Shown one piece after another: positions 1 through 7,396 of a stretch of DNA of 18,734 nt. Position numbers and translations under genes: made by a program. The first letter of the stretch is position 1, and the number at the start of each line of letters is the position of its first letter. This DNA is from Solirubrobacteraceae bacterium (GTDB taxonomy: Bacteria > Actinomycetota > Thermoleophilia > Solirubrobacterales > Solirubrobacteraceae): contig JAICUS010000044.1 in assembly GCA_025935735.1 (NCBI GenBank), forward strand, positions 1 through 18,734. Direction: 5' to 3'. The notes under the pieces were generated by a model that worked only from the letters and a program-made list of their open reading frames with translations, did no database searches and was not told where the DNA came from.

Positions 1-1143
1 AAGCACTACGACGCGGCGTTCCAGAAGTTCTTCGAGCGCCTCGCCGCGGACGGCATCACGCCCAAGAACACGCTGTTCGTGATCAGCGCGGAGGAGAACG
101 ACCAGTTCGCCGGGGCGAACGTCGGCCGGGCGTCGGTGCCCACGCCGGCCGGCTGCGACGGCGTCACCACGCCGTGCAACTACCCCAGCGGCACGATCGG
201 CGAGCTGCAGGCGAACATCAACGGGCTGCTCGCCGGCACGGCGTCGGCCGCCACGCCGTTCGACATCGAGCCGCAGGGCGCGGCGATCTACGTCCACGGC
301 CAGCCGGCCGCGGACAACCCGGCGGTGCGCCAGCTCGAGCGCGACACCGCCCGGATGACGAACCCGCTCGATCCCTACAGCGGCGTGGCCAACGAGCCGA
401 TCACCCGCTACCAGGCGGGCGCGCTCGAGCAGCGGGTGCTGCACATGCAGACGGCCGACCCGCTGCGGACGCCGACGTACACGCTGTTCCCGAAGCCGGA
501 CTACTTCTTCTCGACCTCGGGACCGAACGTCAGCATCAACTCGAGCTTCGCCTACGACCACGGCTACTACAGCCCGAACATCGACGTCACCTGGGCCGCC
601 ATGACCGGGCCCGGCGTGGCGCGCCGGGGCGTCGACGGGCCGCAGCCCGCGGAGGGCAACCAGGCGCACGACCCGGAGTCGAACAACACCGTCCCCGAGG
701 CGAGCCGGCAGGGGACGTGGGTCGAGGAGGCCGACATCCGGCCGACGATGCTCTACCTGGCCGGCCTGCGCGACGACTACCAGTCGGACGGGCACGTCAT
801 CGGCCAGGCCCTCTCGCGAGTGCCGTTCTCGCTCGCGGCGACGGAGCTGCTGGCGAAGGGCTATGACCAGATCAACTCGAGCGTCGGCGCCCTGGCGACC
901 GACACGCTGCTGGCCGACACGAAGGCGCTGGCCTCCGGCTCGGCGAGCGACGACGCCGCCTACCGGGCGGAGCAGCGCAGGCTGCAGCGGCTCGCCGACG
1001 ACCGCGACCGCGCGGCGGCGCGGATCAAGGAGACGCTCGGGGACGCGGCGGCCGGGCGCGCGCCGCACTTCGGCGAGGTCATCAGCGGCCTGTTGCAGGA
1101 GGAGCAGCTGCTCTTCCGGGCGCACAGGCTGGCCGCGCAGTAG
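1..1143 (+). CDS. Alkaline-phosphatase-superfamily phosphoesterase, C-terminal part (5' end outside window)
   Basis: The frame is open from base 1, so the gene starts upstream; about 380 residues are visible. The beginning reads LFVISAEENDQFAG, which corresponds to the LxVxTADxGDxFAG metal-binding segment of sulfatase/phosphodiesterase-fold enzymes, although the usual Asp-His pair is changed to Glu-Glu-Asn. Further on come AYDHGYYSPNIDVTW, resembling the second metal-binding segment, and EADIRPTMLYLAGLRDDYQSDGHVI, typical of the C-terminal part of the fold (quoted in part here: DIRPTMLYLAGL and DGHVI). The last ~90 residues are helical, charged and Ala-rich and lie outside the catalytic fold. 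A phosphoesterase or phosphodiesterase acting outside the cytoplasm is likely from the family, but the signal peptide is not in view and the substrate cannot be told. A strong hairpin follows 14 bases after the stop. Confidence 0.75.
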   Translation, partial: KHYDAAFQKFFERLAADGITPKNTLFVISAEENDQFAGANVGRASVPTPAGCDGVTTPCNYPSGTIGELQANINGLLAGTASAATPFDIEPQGAAIYVHGQPAADNPAVRQLERDTARMTNPLDPYSGVANEPITRYQAGALEQRVLHMQTADPLRTPTYTLFPKPDYFFSTSGPNVSINSSFAYDHGYYSPNIDVTWAAMTGPGVARRGVDGPQPAEGNQAHDPESNNTVPEASRQGTWVEEADIRPTMLYLAGLRDDYQSDGHVIGQALSRVPFSLAATELLAKGYDQINSSVGALATDTLLADTKALASGSASDDAAYRAEQRRLQRLADDRDRAAARIKETLGDAAAGRAPHFGEVISGLLQEEQLLFRAHRLAAQ

Positions 1144-1156
1144 GGGCTTTGGTCCC

Positions 1157-1181
1157 CGCCCCGGGGGTAGACCCCGGGGCG
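1157..1181 (+). terminator. Perfect 10-bp hairpin after the phosphoesterase gene
   Basis: CGCCCCGGGG at 1157-1166 and CCCCGGGGCG at 1172-1181 are exact inverted copies around a 5-base loop (GTAGA). It starts 14 bases after the stop codon of the phosphoesterase gene, the usual place for a transcription terminator. No T-tract follows, so it would act as the I-shaped type known from actinobacteria, or simply protect the 3' end. Its right arm reaches the GTG proposed as the old start of the udgX remnant. Confidence 0.55.
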
Positions 1182-1487
1182 TGGGCCGGCCCGAGGACGA
1201 CTACGACGCGACGCCGTTCCTGCCGGAGCGGCGCTCGCTGTCCGCGCTGCGCGAGGCGGCGGCGGGCTGCCGCGGCTGCCCGCTGCACATCGGCGCCACG
1301 CATCGGTGCGAGCTTCCGCGTCACCCGCCACCGCGGCGAGGCGATCGACTCCGGCCTCGCGCCGCTGGTCACGGCCACGATCCACCCCTCGGCGATCCTG
1401 CGCCAGCGCGACGACGAGTCGCGGCTGGCCGAGCGCGAGGCGTTCACCGCCGACCTGCAGGTCGTGGCCGACCGCCTCGGCGGCTGA
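1181..1487 (+). pseudogene. udgX: udgX remnant: uracil-DNA glycosylase with the middle deleted and frame shifted
   Basis: Two pieces of one UdgX-type uracil-DNA glycosylase lie next to each other in different frames. From GTG 1181 (frame 2) the translation contains PFLPERRSLSALREAAAGC followed by RGCPL, the N-terminal segment with the C-x-x-C that binds the 4Fe-4S cluster. From about 1311 (frame 3) to the TGA at 1485-1487 it reads SFRVTRHRGE, then LVTATIHPSAILR and a final ADLQVVADRL, which is the family's C-terminal end. UdgX proteins are about 200 residues; only about 100 codons remain, so roughly the central half is gone, including the KRRIH loop with the histidine that forms the covalent link to DNA. 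The joint is near GCCACG at 1295-1300. No functional enzyme can come from this. The genes on both sides look intact. Confidence 0.8.
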
Positions 1488-1494
1488 GCGGCGG

Positions 1495-2268
1495 TCACTC
1501 CTCAGAGGCGTCCTCGGCCTCGTCGACGACCGCCTGCCACAGCGCCGCCTCGATCAGCCCGGCGTTGGCCAGCGCCTCGATCGCGGCGGGCTCCTCGGCC
1601 GCCTCGACGAAGCCCTCGGCGACCAGCACGCGGATCACCTCGGCGGCCGACCGCGCGGTCTGCTCGGCCGACGGGCGCTCGCGGCCGGCCAGCACGGCCA
1701 GGGCGTCGAGCAGCGCGGCGCCGCGCGTGGCCCGGGCGAGCTCGAGCGCCTCTTCGGCGTCGGCGCGCGCCTTGAGCTCCGCACCGACGAGCATCTCCAC
1801 CTCGGGCGTGAGGAACCCCTGCGCGCGCAGCGCCCCGCCGGTCCGGTGCACGACGGCCCGCAGCCGCGCCGCCCACACGTGCTCGACGAGCACGACGGCC
1901 GCGTGATCGCCCGGCCCGATCTCGTCGGTCAGCCGGCGCAGGTCCTCCAGCGCGAAGCCGGCCGTCCGCGCGAACGCCTCCGGCGGCGCCAGCCCGCCGT
2001 TGCCGCCGTGGCCGTTGACGCCCAGCAGCCGGGCGATCGGGTTGGCGTCCTCGGCCGGCCGCTCGGCGATCAGCGGCCCGAGATCGACCTCGGTGAGCTT
2101 CCCGCCTTCCCGCGCTCGGTGCAGGAAGCGCGCGTCGATGACGCGGATCATCCCCCGGCCGCGCAGGTCGAGCAGCTCGCGGACGATCTCGCCCTGGAAG
2201 CGCTCGGTCGTCTCGAACCCGACGAGCAGGATCTGGAGCGGGCCGTGGCCCGGCTCTGCGGTGTTCAT
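1495..2268 (-). CDS. DUF1269/DUF6325-like protein of unknown function
   Basis: A 257-residue cytoplasmic protein. The N-terminal half (GPLQILLVGFETTERFQGEI, later RVIDARFLHR) resembles the ferredoxin-like fold proteins annotated as DUF1269/DUF6325, which begin with the same GP-x-Q-hhhhGF and I-D-hhhhh pattern. A Gly-rich linker (GVNGHGGNGG) follows near residue 100, then a second unit containing DHAAVVLVEHVWAARLRAVV. The C-terminal ~100 residues are Ala/Glu-rich helix. No signal peptide or membrane segment is visible. I chose ATG 2268 because it overlaps the TGA of the upstream RTX gene as ATGA, which suggests translational coupling. The function is unknown. Pairing with a secreted RTX protein is a chromosomal fact, but the meaning is open. 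The 3' end points toward the udgX remnant. Confidence 0.8.
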   Translation of the reverse strand: MNTAEPGHGPLQILLVGFETTERFQGEIVRELLDLRGRGMIRVIDARFLHRAREGGKLTEVDLGPLIAERPAEDANPIARLLGVNGHGGNGGLAPPEAFARTAGFALEDLRRLTDEIGPGDHAAVVLVEHVWAARLRAVVHRTGGALRAQGFLTPEVEMLVGAELKARADAEEALELARATRGAALLDALAVLAGRERPSAEQTARSAAEVIRVLVAEGFVEAAEEPAAIEALANAGLIEAALWQAVVDEAEDASEE

Positions 2269-3971
2269 GGCCTCGACATTACGCGCAACCCGCGCTCGAG
2301 CTGGGCCAGCTTCGCCCGCGGCAGGGTGCGGCGGTGGCCGCCGACCCTGAGCACGGTCTTCCCGCGGACGACGCGGGCGTGCGCAGCGAGCCAGCTGCGC
2401 GACGCGTTCAGGTCGGCCGAGTCGATCACGACGTTGTCGCCGGGGCCGCCGTCGAGCGTGTCGGCGCCCGCGCCGCCGATCAGCACGTCGTCGCCCGCCT
2501 CGCCCAGCAGCGTGTCGTTGCCGGCGCCGCCCAGCAGGACGTCGTCGCCGTCGCCGCCGGCCTCGGTCAGCAGCGGCGCGGCCGCGGCCAGCGAGGAGCC
2601 GTCGATGACGTCGTCGCCGGCCAGGCCGTCGACGGTCAGGCGGTCGCCGGCGCCGGCGTTGACCATGTCCACGCGCGCGGCCAGGCCGCTCACCCGCGCG
2701 CTCCCGGCCGAGCCGGTCACGCCGGCCACGTCGTCGCCCGCGGTGGCGTTGACGATCACATTGTCGGCCGCGCCGTCGTCGCCGCCCTCGTCGTCGGTGA
2801 CGCTCGTGACGTCGGTCCCCGAGAGGTCGTTGACGGTCAGGGCGTCGGCGCCGCCCAGGGTCTTGGCGACGATCGCCTCGACGTCGTTGAGGTCCATCGT
2901 GATGGTGGCGACGTCGCGGGTGAAGCGCACGCGCCCGCCGTTCGCCGAGACGTCCATGCGCTCGTTGATGTTCGCGCCGTTGAACGCCATCGTGTCGCTG
3001 CCGGCCTGGCCCTCGATGGTGTCGCTGCCGTCGCCGGGGTCCCACTGCGCGGTGTCGTCGCCGGGGCCCAGGAACATCGTGTCGTTGCCCTGGTTGCCGT
3101 CGGCGAGGTCGTTGCCGTCGCCGCCGAGCAGCACGTCGTTGCCGTTGCCGCCGCGCAGCGAGTCGTTGCCGGCGCCACCGTCGACGGTCAGGGCGATCAG
3201 CGCGGCGAGGTTGCCGGTGGCGGTGAAGCTGTCGTCGCCGCCGTTGGCATTGAGCGTGAGCTTCTCCGACGTGCCGATGTCGAGCGAGAACGGCGCCGGG
3301 TTGACGCGGTCGAAGCGCACGCGGGTGCCGTTGGCGGTGGCGGAGAACTGCTCGGCGCCGTTGCCGCCGTTGACCTCGACCGTGTCGGTGCCGTCGCCGC
3401 CCTCGTTCAGGTCGGTGTCGTCGCCGGGGTTCCAGATCATGCGGTCGCTGCCGGCCTGGCCGAAGACCTGGTCGTCGGCGTCGCCGCCGGTCAGCGTGTC
3501 GTTGTCGGCGCCGCCGAAGAGCAGGTCGTTGCCGCCCTTGCCCAGCAGCGTGTCGTTGCCGTCTTGGCCGAACAGCTGGTCGGCGCCGGAGCCGCCGGTC
3601 AGGACGTCGTTGTCGGACCCGCCGAACAGCAGCGCGCGGGGCAGCGCGCCGTTGGCCTCGTTGAGCGTGAGCACGTCGTTGCCCGCGAGCCCGAAGACCT
3701 GGATCGCCGACGTGTTGGCCACCGTCGGCGTGCCGCCGGAGACGGCGATCGCGCCGCCATTGACCAGGATCCGGCCCGCCGCGTCGCGGCTGAGGAGGAT
3801 CGAGTTCGCCGCGCTGTCGCCGGTCACGCTCAGGATGCCGCCGCTGAACGTCGCGGTGGTGGCGGCCTGGGCCGAGGCGGCCGTGGCCGCGATGAGCCCG
3901 GCGGCCAGCGCACCGCCGCTCACCAGCCGGCGCGTCGTGCGCCGTCCGCCCATCTGGCGTCTTGCCTTCAT
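2265..3971 (-). CDS. Secreted RTX-type calcium-binding repeat protein
   Basis: 568 residues. Residues 1-36 form an export signal: basic MKARRQMGGRRTTRR, a hydrophobic stretch and an AQA-A cleavage site; the paired arginines leave Tat export possible. The mature part has three blocks of GGxGxDxLx nonapeptides, at about 117-178, 264-327 and 472-512, which in this family form parallel beta-rolls that bind calcium between turns. Between them a ~85-residue module appears twice (about 179-263 and 309-393), each starting W-(N/D)-PGD and containing an ANGxRVRFxR strand. The C-terminus (RTLPRAKLAQLERGL) is basic and not a type I secretion signal, consistent with Sec or Tat export in a single-membrane cell. 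Start ATG 3971 has a good AGGAGA ribosome site at 3977-3982, spaced five bases. The stop overlaps the next start as ATGA. A surface or matrix role is likely; the ligand is unknown. Confidence 0.88.
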   Translation of the reverse strand: MKARRQMGGRRTTRRLVSGGALAAGLIAATAASAQAATTATFSGGILSVTGDSAANSILLSRDAAGRILVNGGAIAVSGGTPTVANTSAIQVFGLAGNDVLTLNEANGALPRALLFGGSDNDVLTGGSGADQLFGQDGNDTLLGKGGNDLLFGGADNDTLTGGDADDQVFGQAGSDRMIWNPGDDTDLNEGGDGTDTVEVNGGNGAEQFSATANGTRVRFDRVNPAPFSLDIGTSEKLTLNANGGDDSFTATGNLAALIALTVDGGAGNDSLRGGNGNDVLLGGDGNDLADGNQGNDTMFLGPGDDTAQWDPGDGSDTIEGQAGSDTMAFNGANINERMDVSANGGRVRFTRDVATITMDLNDVEAIVAKTLGGADALTVNDLSGTDVTSVTDDEGGDDGAADNVIVNATAGDDVAGVTGSAGSARVSGLAARVDMVNAGAGDRLTVDGLAGDDVIDGSSLAAAAPLLTEAGGDGDDVLLGGAGNDTLLGEAGDDVLIGGAGADTLDGGPGDNVVIDSADLNASRSWLAAHARVVRGKTVLRVGGHRRTLPRAKLAQLERGLRVMSRP

Positions 3972-4065
3972 GCGTGTCTCCTGTGGGAATCTGGATGGTC
4001 TTCACCTCCAGACGCCCGGGACGCCCGGTTCATTCCCGCGGTCCGTTCCTGACCTCGTCCGGGCG

Positions 4066-4071
4066 TATGGT
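4066..4071 (+). promoter_or_regulatory. -10 box (TATGGT) for leaderless VOC gene
   Basis: TATGGT matches the TANNNT -10 pattern and ends seven bases before ATG 4079, so the start codon itself would be the first transcribed base. This favours ATG 4079 over the in-frame ATG at 4067, which lies inside the box. I see no convincing -35. Confidence 0.45.
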
Positions 4072-4078
4072 CGGGGGC

Positions 4079-4951
4079 ATGACCGACCAGGACCGCTACA
4101 TCCCAGGCGTGCCGTGCTGGATCGACACCTCGCAGCCCGACCCGGAGGCCGCCGCGGCCTTCTACGGCGAGCTGTTCGGGTGGCAGCTGGAGAACGTCAT
4201 GCCCGCGGATGCGCCGGGCAGCTACTTCGTCGCCCGGCTCAACGGCGGCGACGTGGCCGCCGTCGCCTCCCAGCCCGAGGGGCAGCCGCGCCCGGCGACG
4301 TGGGACAGCTACATCTGGGTGGACGACGCGAACGAGTCCGCCGCCAAGGTGCGCGCGGCCGGCGGCACCGTCGTCATGGAGCCCTTCGACGTCATGGAGG
4401 CGGGCCGGATGGCGGTCTGCACCGACACCGAGGGCGCCGCCTTCTCCCTGTGGCAGCCCGGCCGCCACCGCGGCGCGACCGTCGTCAACGAGCACGGCTC
4501 GCTCAACTTCAACATCCTCGGCACCCACGACCTCGACGCGGCGAGCGCGTTCTACGGCGCCGTGTTCGGCTGGGAGCTGCTCGAAGTCGGCGGCAGCGGC
4601 CGGTTCTGGGCGCTGCCCGCCTACGGCGACTTCCTCGAGTCCCGCACCCCGGGGCTGCGCGAGCGGATCGCCGGGATGGGCGCCCCGCCGCGCTTCGAGG
4701 AGGTCGTGGCCGGCGTGAACCTGTCCGACGAGCGGCCGGTCGGCTGGGGCGTCACGTTCGCCGTCGACGACGCCGACGCGATCGCCGCCCGCGCGACCGA
4801 GCTCGGCGGCCGCGTGCTCGCGCCGCCGGAGGACGGGCCGTGGGTGCGGATGACCGTCATCGCCGACCCGCAGGGCGCGGTCTTCGTGGCCAGCAAGTTC
4901 GCGCCGGAGAACAAGGACGTCGGCGCGGGGAGCGCGGCCGCCGGCGCCTGA
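4079..4951 (+). CDS. Two-domain VOC (glyoxalase/bleomycin-resistance fold) protein
   Basis: 290 residues made of two VOC domains, about 5-125 and 135-275. Both begin with the family's pattern of a strand, then AAxAFYGxxFGW (EAAAAFYGELFGW and DAASAFYGAVFGWEL), and end with a D-x-(E/Q)-GAxFxL/V strand (DTEGAAFSLW, DPQGAVFVASKF). The arrangement resembles the hydroxylase/CFP-30B-like VOC proteins common in actinobacteria, usually annotated only as VOC family protein. Members bind a divalent metal and small molecules, but the substrate here cannot be named. The last ~15 residues are a Gly/Ala tail. There is no signal peptide, so it is cytoplasmic. The phosphoesterase-fusion gene starts 13 bases after its stop, so the two are probably one transcript. 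The upstream -10 box suggests a leaderless mRNA. Confidence 0.85.
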   Translation: MTDQDRYIPGVPCWIDTSQPDPEAAAAFYGELFGWQLENVMPADAPGSYFVARLNGGDVAAVASQPEGQPRPATWDSYIWVDDANESAAKVRAAGGTVVMEPFDVMEAGRMAVCTDTEGAAFSLWQPGRHRGATVVNEHGSLNFNILGTHDLDAASAFYGAVFGWELLEVGGSGRFWALPAYGDFLESRTPGLRERIAGMGAPPRFEEVVAGVNLSDERPVGWGVTFAVDDADAIAARATELGGRVLAPPEDGPWVRMTVIADPQGAVFVASKFAPENKDVGAGSAAAGA

Positions 4952-4964
4952 TTACCCTCCCCGG

Positions 4965-5636
4965 ATGGCTCCACGACCCCGGGCGGTGCGCGCGGCCGGC
5001 GGCGACGGCGTCGACGCCGGGGCCGTGGCCGCCGCCGCCCGGGGGCTCGGGGTCATGGGCTGGGTGCGGCCCACGGGGGAGCTGCACGCCGAGGGCGCGC
5101 CCGACGCGGTCGAGGCGCTGCTCGCCTCGCTGGGCGACGGGTGGTCCGTCGAGCGGGCGCGCGTCGAGGGCCACGAGCAGTTCGGGATCCGCGGCGTCAG
5201 CGCGGGCGTGTTCGTCGTGCAGGAGCACCAGGCCACCGCGCACCACTACGACTTCCGGCTGGAGGTGGACGGGGTCATGCGCTCCTGGGCGGTGCCCAAG
5301 GGGCCGTCGCTGGACCCCGCGGCCAAGCGCCTGGCCGTCGAGGTCGAGGACCACGGCATGGGCCACAACGACTACGAGGGCGACACGGTGATCATCTGGG
5401 ACCGCGGCACCTACGAGCAGGGCGGCCGCGTCGCCTGGCCCGAGGCGCTCGCGCGCGGGCACGCCGTGTTCGTGCTGCACGGCGAGAAGCTGAGCGGCGG
5501 GTTCGCGCTCCAGCGCACGCGCCCCGGCGCCAAGCCGCAGTGGCTGCTGATCAAGCGCCGCGACGCCGAGGCGCGCCCCGGCTCGGACATCGTGTCCGAG
5601 CGCCCCGAGTCCGTGGTCAGCGGCCGCACGCTCTAG
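4965..5636 (+). CDS. Acylphosphatase-like domain fused to LigD-type 3'-phosphoesterase domain
   Basis: 223 residues, two domains. Residues ~7-70 look like an acylphosphatase: ARGLGVMGWVRPTGELHAEG, then APDAVEALLASL, match the helix-strand-helix core. The catalytic loop (normally VQGVGFR) is replaced by GDGVDAGA and the Asn of GWVRN by Pro, so catalysis is unlikely. Residues ~82-215 match the phosphoesterase (PE) domain that trims 3' ends in bacterial non-homologous end joining: FVVQEHQATAHHYDFRLEVD and SWAVPKGPSLDP. Metal and phosphate ligands His88, His94, Asp96, Arg98, Arg122 and His130 (equivalent to His42, His48, Asp50, Arg52, Arg76 and His84 of Pseudomonas LigD) are present. The position of Tyr88 is His134, and the IPxGxYGxG loop that normally precedes TVIxWDRGTY is missing. 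No ligase, polymerase or Ku gene is in the window. The stop shares a CTAG with the stop of convergent ltrA. Confidence 0.82.
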   Translation: MAPRPRAVRAAGGDGVDAGAVAAAARGLGVMGWVRPTGELHAEGAPDAVEALLASLGDGWSVERARVEGHEQFGIRGVSAGVFVVQEHQATAHHYDFRLEVDGVMRSWAVPKGPSLDPAAKRLAVEVEDHGMGHNDYEGDTVIIWDRGTYEQGGRVAWPEALARGHAVFVLHGEKLSGGFALQRTRPGAKPQWLLIKRRDAEARPGSDIVSERPESVVSGRTL

Positions 5637-6838
5637 GCGAGCCGCTCCAGCGGGGAGGGCTCGCCGCGCGCCGCGCGGCGCTGCCCCGCCACGCGCTCGG
5701 CGGCGATCACCCCCGCGAGGATGACGACGGTCAGCGCCTGCAGGACCCAGCCCGGCGCGAAGCCGCCGGCGGCCCCGGCGAGCAGGCAGGCGCCGGCGCC
5801 GGCGAGGCGCTTGACCGAGACCGTGCCGGCCATCCGCAGCCGGAACACGGCGTGGGCGAGCAGGTAGATCGCCGGGCCGGCCACCACGGTGACCACGGCG
5901 GCGGTGCCGAGCGTGTGCGTGGGGTGGTCGATCACCAGCTCGTCGCCCACCGCGGCCACGATCACCCCGGCGACCATCACGACGTGCAGGTAGGTGTAGG
6001 CGTCGCGGGCCAGCAGCGTGCGGCGCTCCGCCAGCTCGAGCCGGCGCTCGGCGATCGTGGCGACGTAGTCGAAGTACAGCCACCACATCGCCGCCGTGGC
6101 CAGGAAGGCGAGGGCGAACGCGGTCAGCCGCGCGAGGTCGAGGTGCAGGTCGCTCGCGGTCGCCCCAATCATCACGATCGACTCGCCGAGCGCGATGATC
6201 ACGAACAGCTGGAAGCGCTCGGTGAAGTGGCCGCTGTCCACCTGCCAGGCGACGTGGTCCAGCCGCTGCCGGCCGGGGACGCGGTAGACGAACAGCGGTC
6301 CGGCGTAGTCGATGGCCAGCGCCACCAGCCAGAGGACCGTACGGGCGGTGCCGTGCGCGAGCCCGCCGGCCAGCCAGAAGAGCGCCGCCACCGCGAACCA
6401 CGTGAGGATCTCGCCCGCCCGCGTGCGCTCGATCGTGCCGGGCCGCGCCGACGCGAACGTGAGGAACGTGTGCCGCCCCACCTGGATGACCACGTAGGCT
6501 GCGGCGAACAGCAGCCCGCGGTCGCCGAACGCCTTCGGGATGGCCACCGCCATCACCAGGCTGGCCAGCATCAGGCCGATCAGCAGCAGCCGCACCGCGA
6601 TGGCGTCCGGGTCGAGCTCGTTCGTGACCCACGTCGTGTAGTTCCACGACCACCAGACCACGAGCAGCGCCAGGGCGGCCTGGCCGGCGCCCTGCCAGCT
6701 CAGGTGCGCGAGCAGCAGGTGCGAGACCTGCGTGACGGCGAAGACGAAGACGAGGTCGTAGAAGAGCTCGAGCGCCGTGACGCCCCGCGCCTCCTCGCGC
6801 CGCTGGAAGCGCGTCGGCCGACTAGTGGTGCTCGCCAC
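5633..6838 (-). CDS. ltrA: Low temperature requirement A (LtrA) family membrane protein
   Basis: 401 residues, mostly hydrophobic, with about ten membrane helices. The family signature near the N-terminus is clear: RGVTALELFYDLVFVFAVTQ, close to the usual TxxELFxDLVFVFAxTxLS. Other conserved pieces are WWSWNYTTWVTNELDPD and GHFTERFQLFVIIALGESIV. LtrA was named for growth at low temperature in Listeria; its biochemical role is not known. The proposed start is GTG 6838, which lies inside the end of the upstream four-cysteine gene (17-base overlap), so the two genes are probably translated together; no ribosome site is visible. The stop codon overlaps that of the convergent phosphoesterase gene within a single CTAG. 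Confidence 0.9.
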   Translation of the reverse strand: MASTTSRPTRFQRREEARGVTALELFYDLVFVFAVTQVSHLLLAHLSWQGAGQAALALLVVWWSWNYTTWVTNELDPDAIAVRLLLIGLMLASLVMAVAIPKAFGDRGLLFAAAYVVIQVGRHTFLTFASARPGTIERTRAGEILTWFAVAALFWLAGGLAHGTARTVLWLVALAIDYAGPLFVYRVPGRQRLDHVAWQVDSGHFTERFQLFVIIALGESIVMIGATASDLHLDLARLTAFALAFLATAAMWWLYFDYVATIAERRLELAERRTLLARDAYTYLHVVMVAGVIVAAVGDELVIDHPTHTLGTAAVVTVVAGPAIYLLAHAVFRLRMAGTVSVKRLAGAGACLLAGAAGGFAPGWVLQALTVVILAGVIAAERVAGQRRAARGEPSPLERLA

Positions 6839-7388
6839 CGGCGGTGGAAGCCGGCGGGCGGGACTCCTCGGCGAGCGACGTGATCGTCAGGAGCCCGCGG
6901 GCGGCCTCCTCGAGCACCGAGGTCGCCTCCTCCTGCGAGCGCGCGTAGAGCTCGACCAGCAGGTGCACGACGATCTGCTCGTCCTCGTGCTTGTGGTAGC
7001 GCACGTGGGTGAAGAACTCGCGCGTGCCGTGGTCGCCGAACGCCGCGTAGGCCAGGGCGTCGGCGGCCTCGGGGCCCGAGCACGTCTCCACCGAGTCGGC
7101 CTCCACGGCCACCGTGCACGAGGCGACCCACGGCGTGCCCACCACCATCCGCTCCCAGCGGTCCTCGACGGGCTCCAGCCGGTCGTTGTGGAAGACGAGG
7201 TGCGGCTGGTCGTGCATGCAGTCCAGGCACTGCACCACCGCCTCCTGGAGCTCGTCCACCACGTCGGCCCGCTTTCCGGTCACCGGGTCGATGCGATGAA
7301 TCCCCTCATAGTGGACCTGCACCTCCAGGTCCCGGCTCCAGCAGCGGTAGCACCGCAGCCACGATCCGATCTGGCCCGCCGTCGACAT
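6822..7388 (-). CDS. Unrecognised 188-residue protein with two CxxC pairs
   Basis: I do not recognise a family. The N-terminal ~60 residues carry C-Y-R-C (13-16) and C-L-D-C (54-57), a likely four-cysteine zinc site, with His26, His31 and His59 near it. The rest is acidic and rich in Glu and Val (EDEQIVVHLLVELYARSQEE), probably an alpha/beta domain, ending in a His-containing tail (GGEHH). There is no signal peptide or membrane helix, so it is expected in the cytoplasm. Its end overlaps the ltrA start by 17 bases, so a role linked to LtrA is possible. ATG 7388 is preceded by TAGAAT eight bases upstream, which suggests a leaderless mRNA. It is transcribed away from the lipoprotein gene, whose start is only 13 bases away. 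Confidence 0.75.
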   Translation of the reverse strand: MSTAGQIGSWLRCYRCWSRDLEVQVHYEGIHRIDPVTGKRADVVDELQEAVVQCLDCMHDQPHLVFHNDRLEPVEDRWERMVVGTPWVASCTVAVEADSVETCSGPEAADALAYAAFGDHGTREFFTHVRYHKHEDEQIVVHLLVELYARSQEEATSVLEEAARGLLTITSLAEESRPPASTAGGEHH

Positions 7389-7396
7389 GCGTACTC

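Noticed and set aside
2400..3760. The many short GC-rich repeats as a DNA-level satellite
   Set aside because: They are codon repeats of the RTX nonapeptides in the correct frame, not an independent DNA repeat.
1495..4005. A single 836-codon minus-strand protein starting at GTG 4005, with a GGAGG just before it
   Set aside because: The first two thirds are Arg-rich and out of frame with the RTX protein; only the last 257 codons from ATG 2268 have a protein-like composition.
2334..4052. 572-codon plus-strand frame rich in Val/Ala/Gly opposite the RTX gene
   Set aside because: It is the antisense of the periodic RTX repeats; the periodicity of the product simply mirrors GGxGxDxLx.
1306..5391. 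Very long plus-strand open frame (1361 codons)
   Set aside because: It runs antisense through the RTX and DUF genes and out of frame through VOC; its composition is low-complexity Ser/Pro and Arg, typical of a frame opened by high GC.
4857..6653. 598-codon minus-strand frame
   Set aside because: It is out of frame with ltrA and antisense to VOC and the phosphoesterase gene; Arg/Gly/His-rich shadow.
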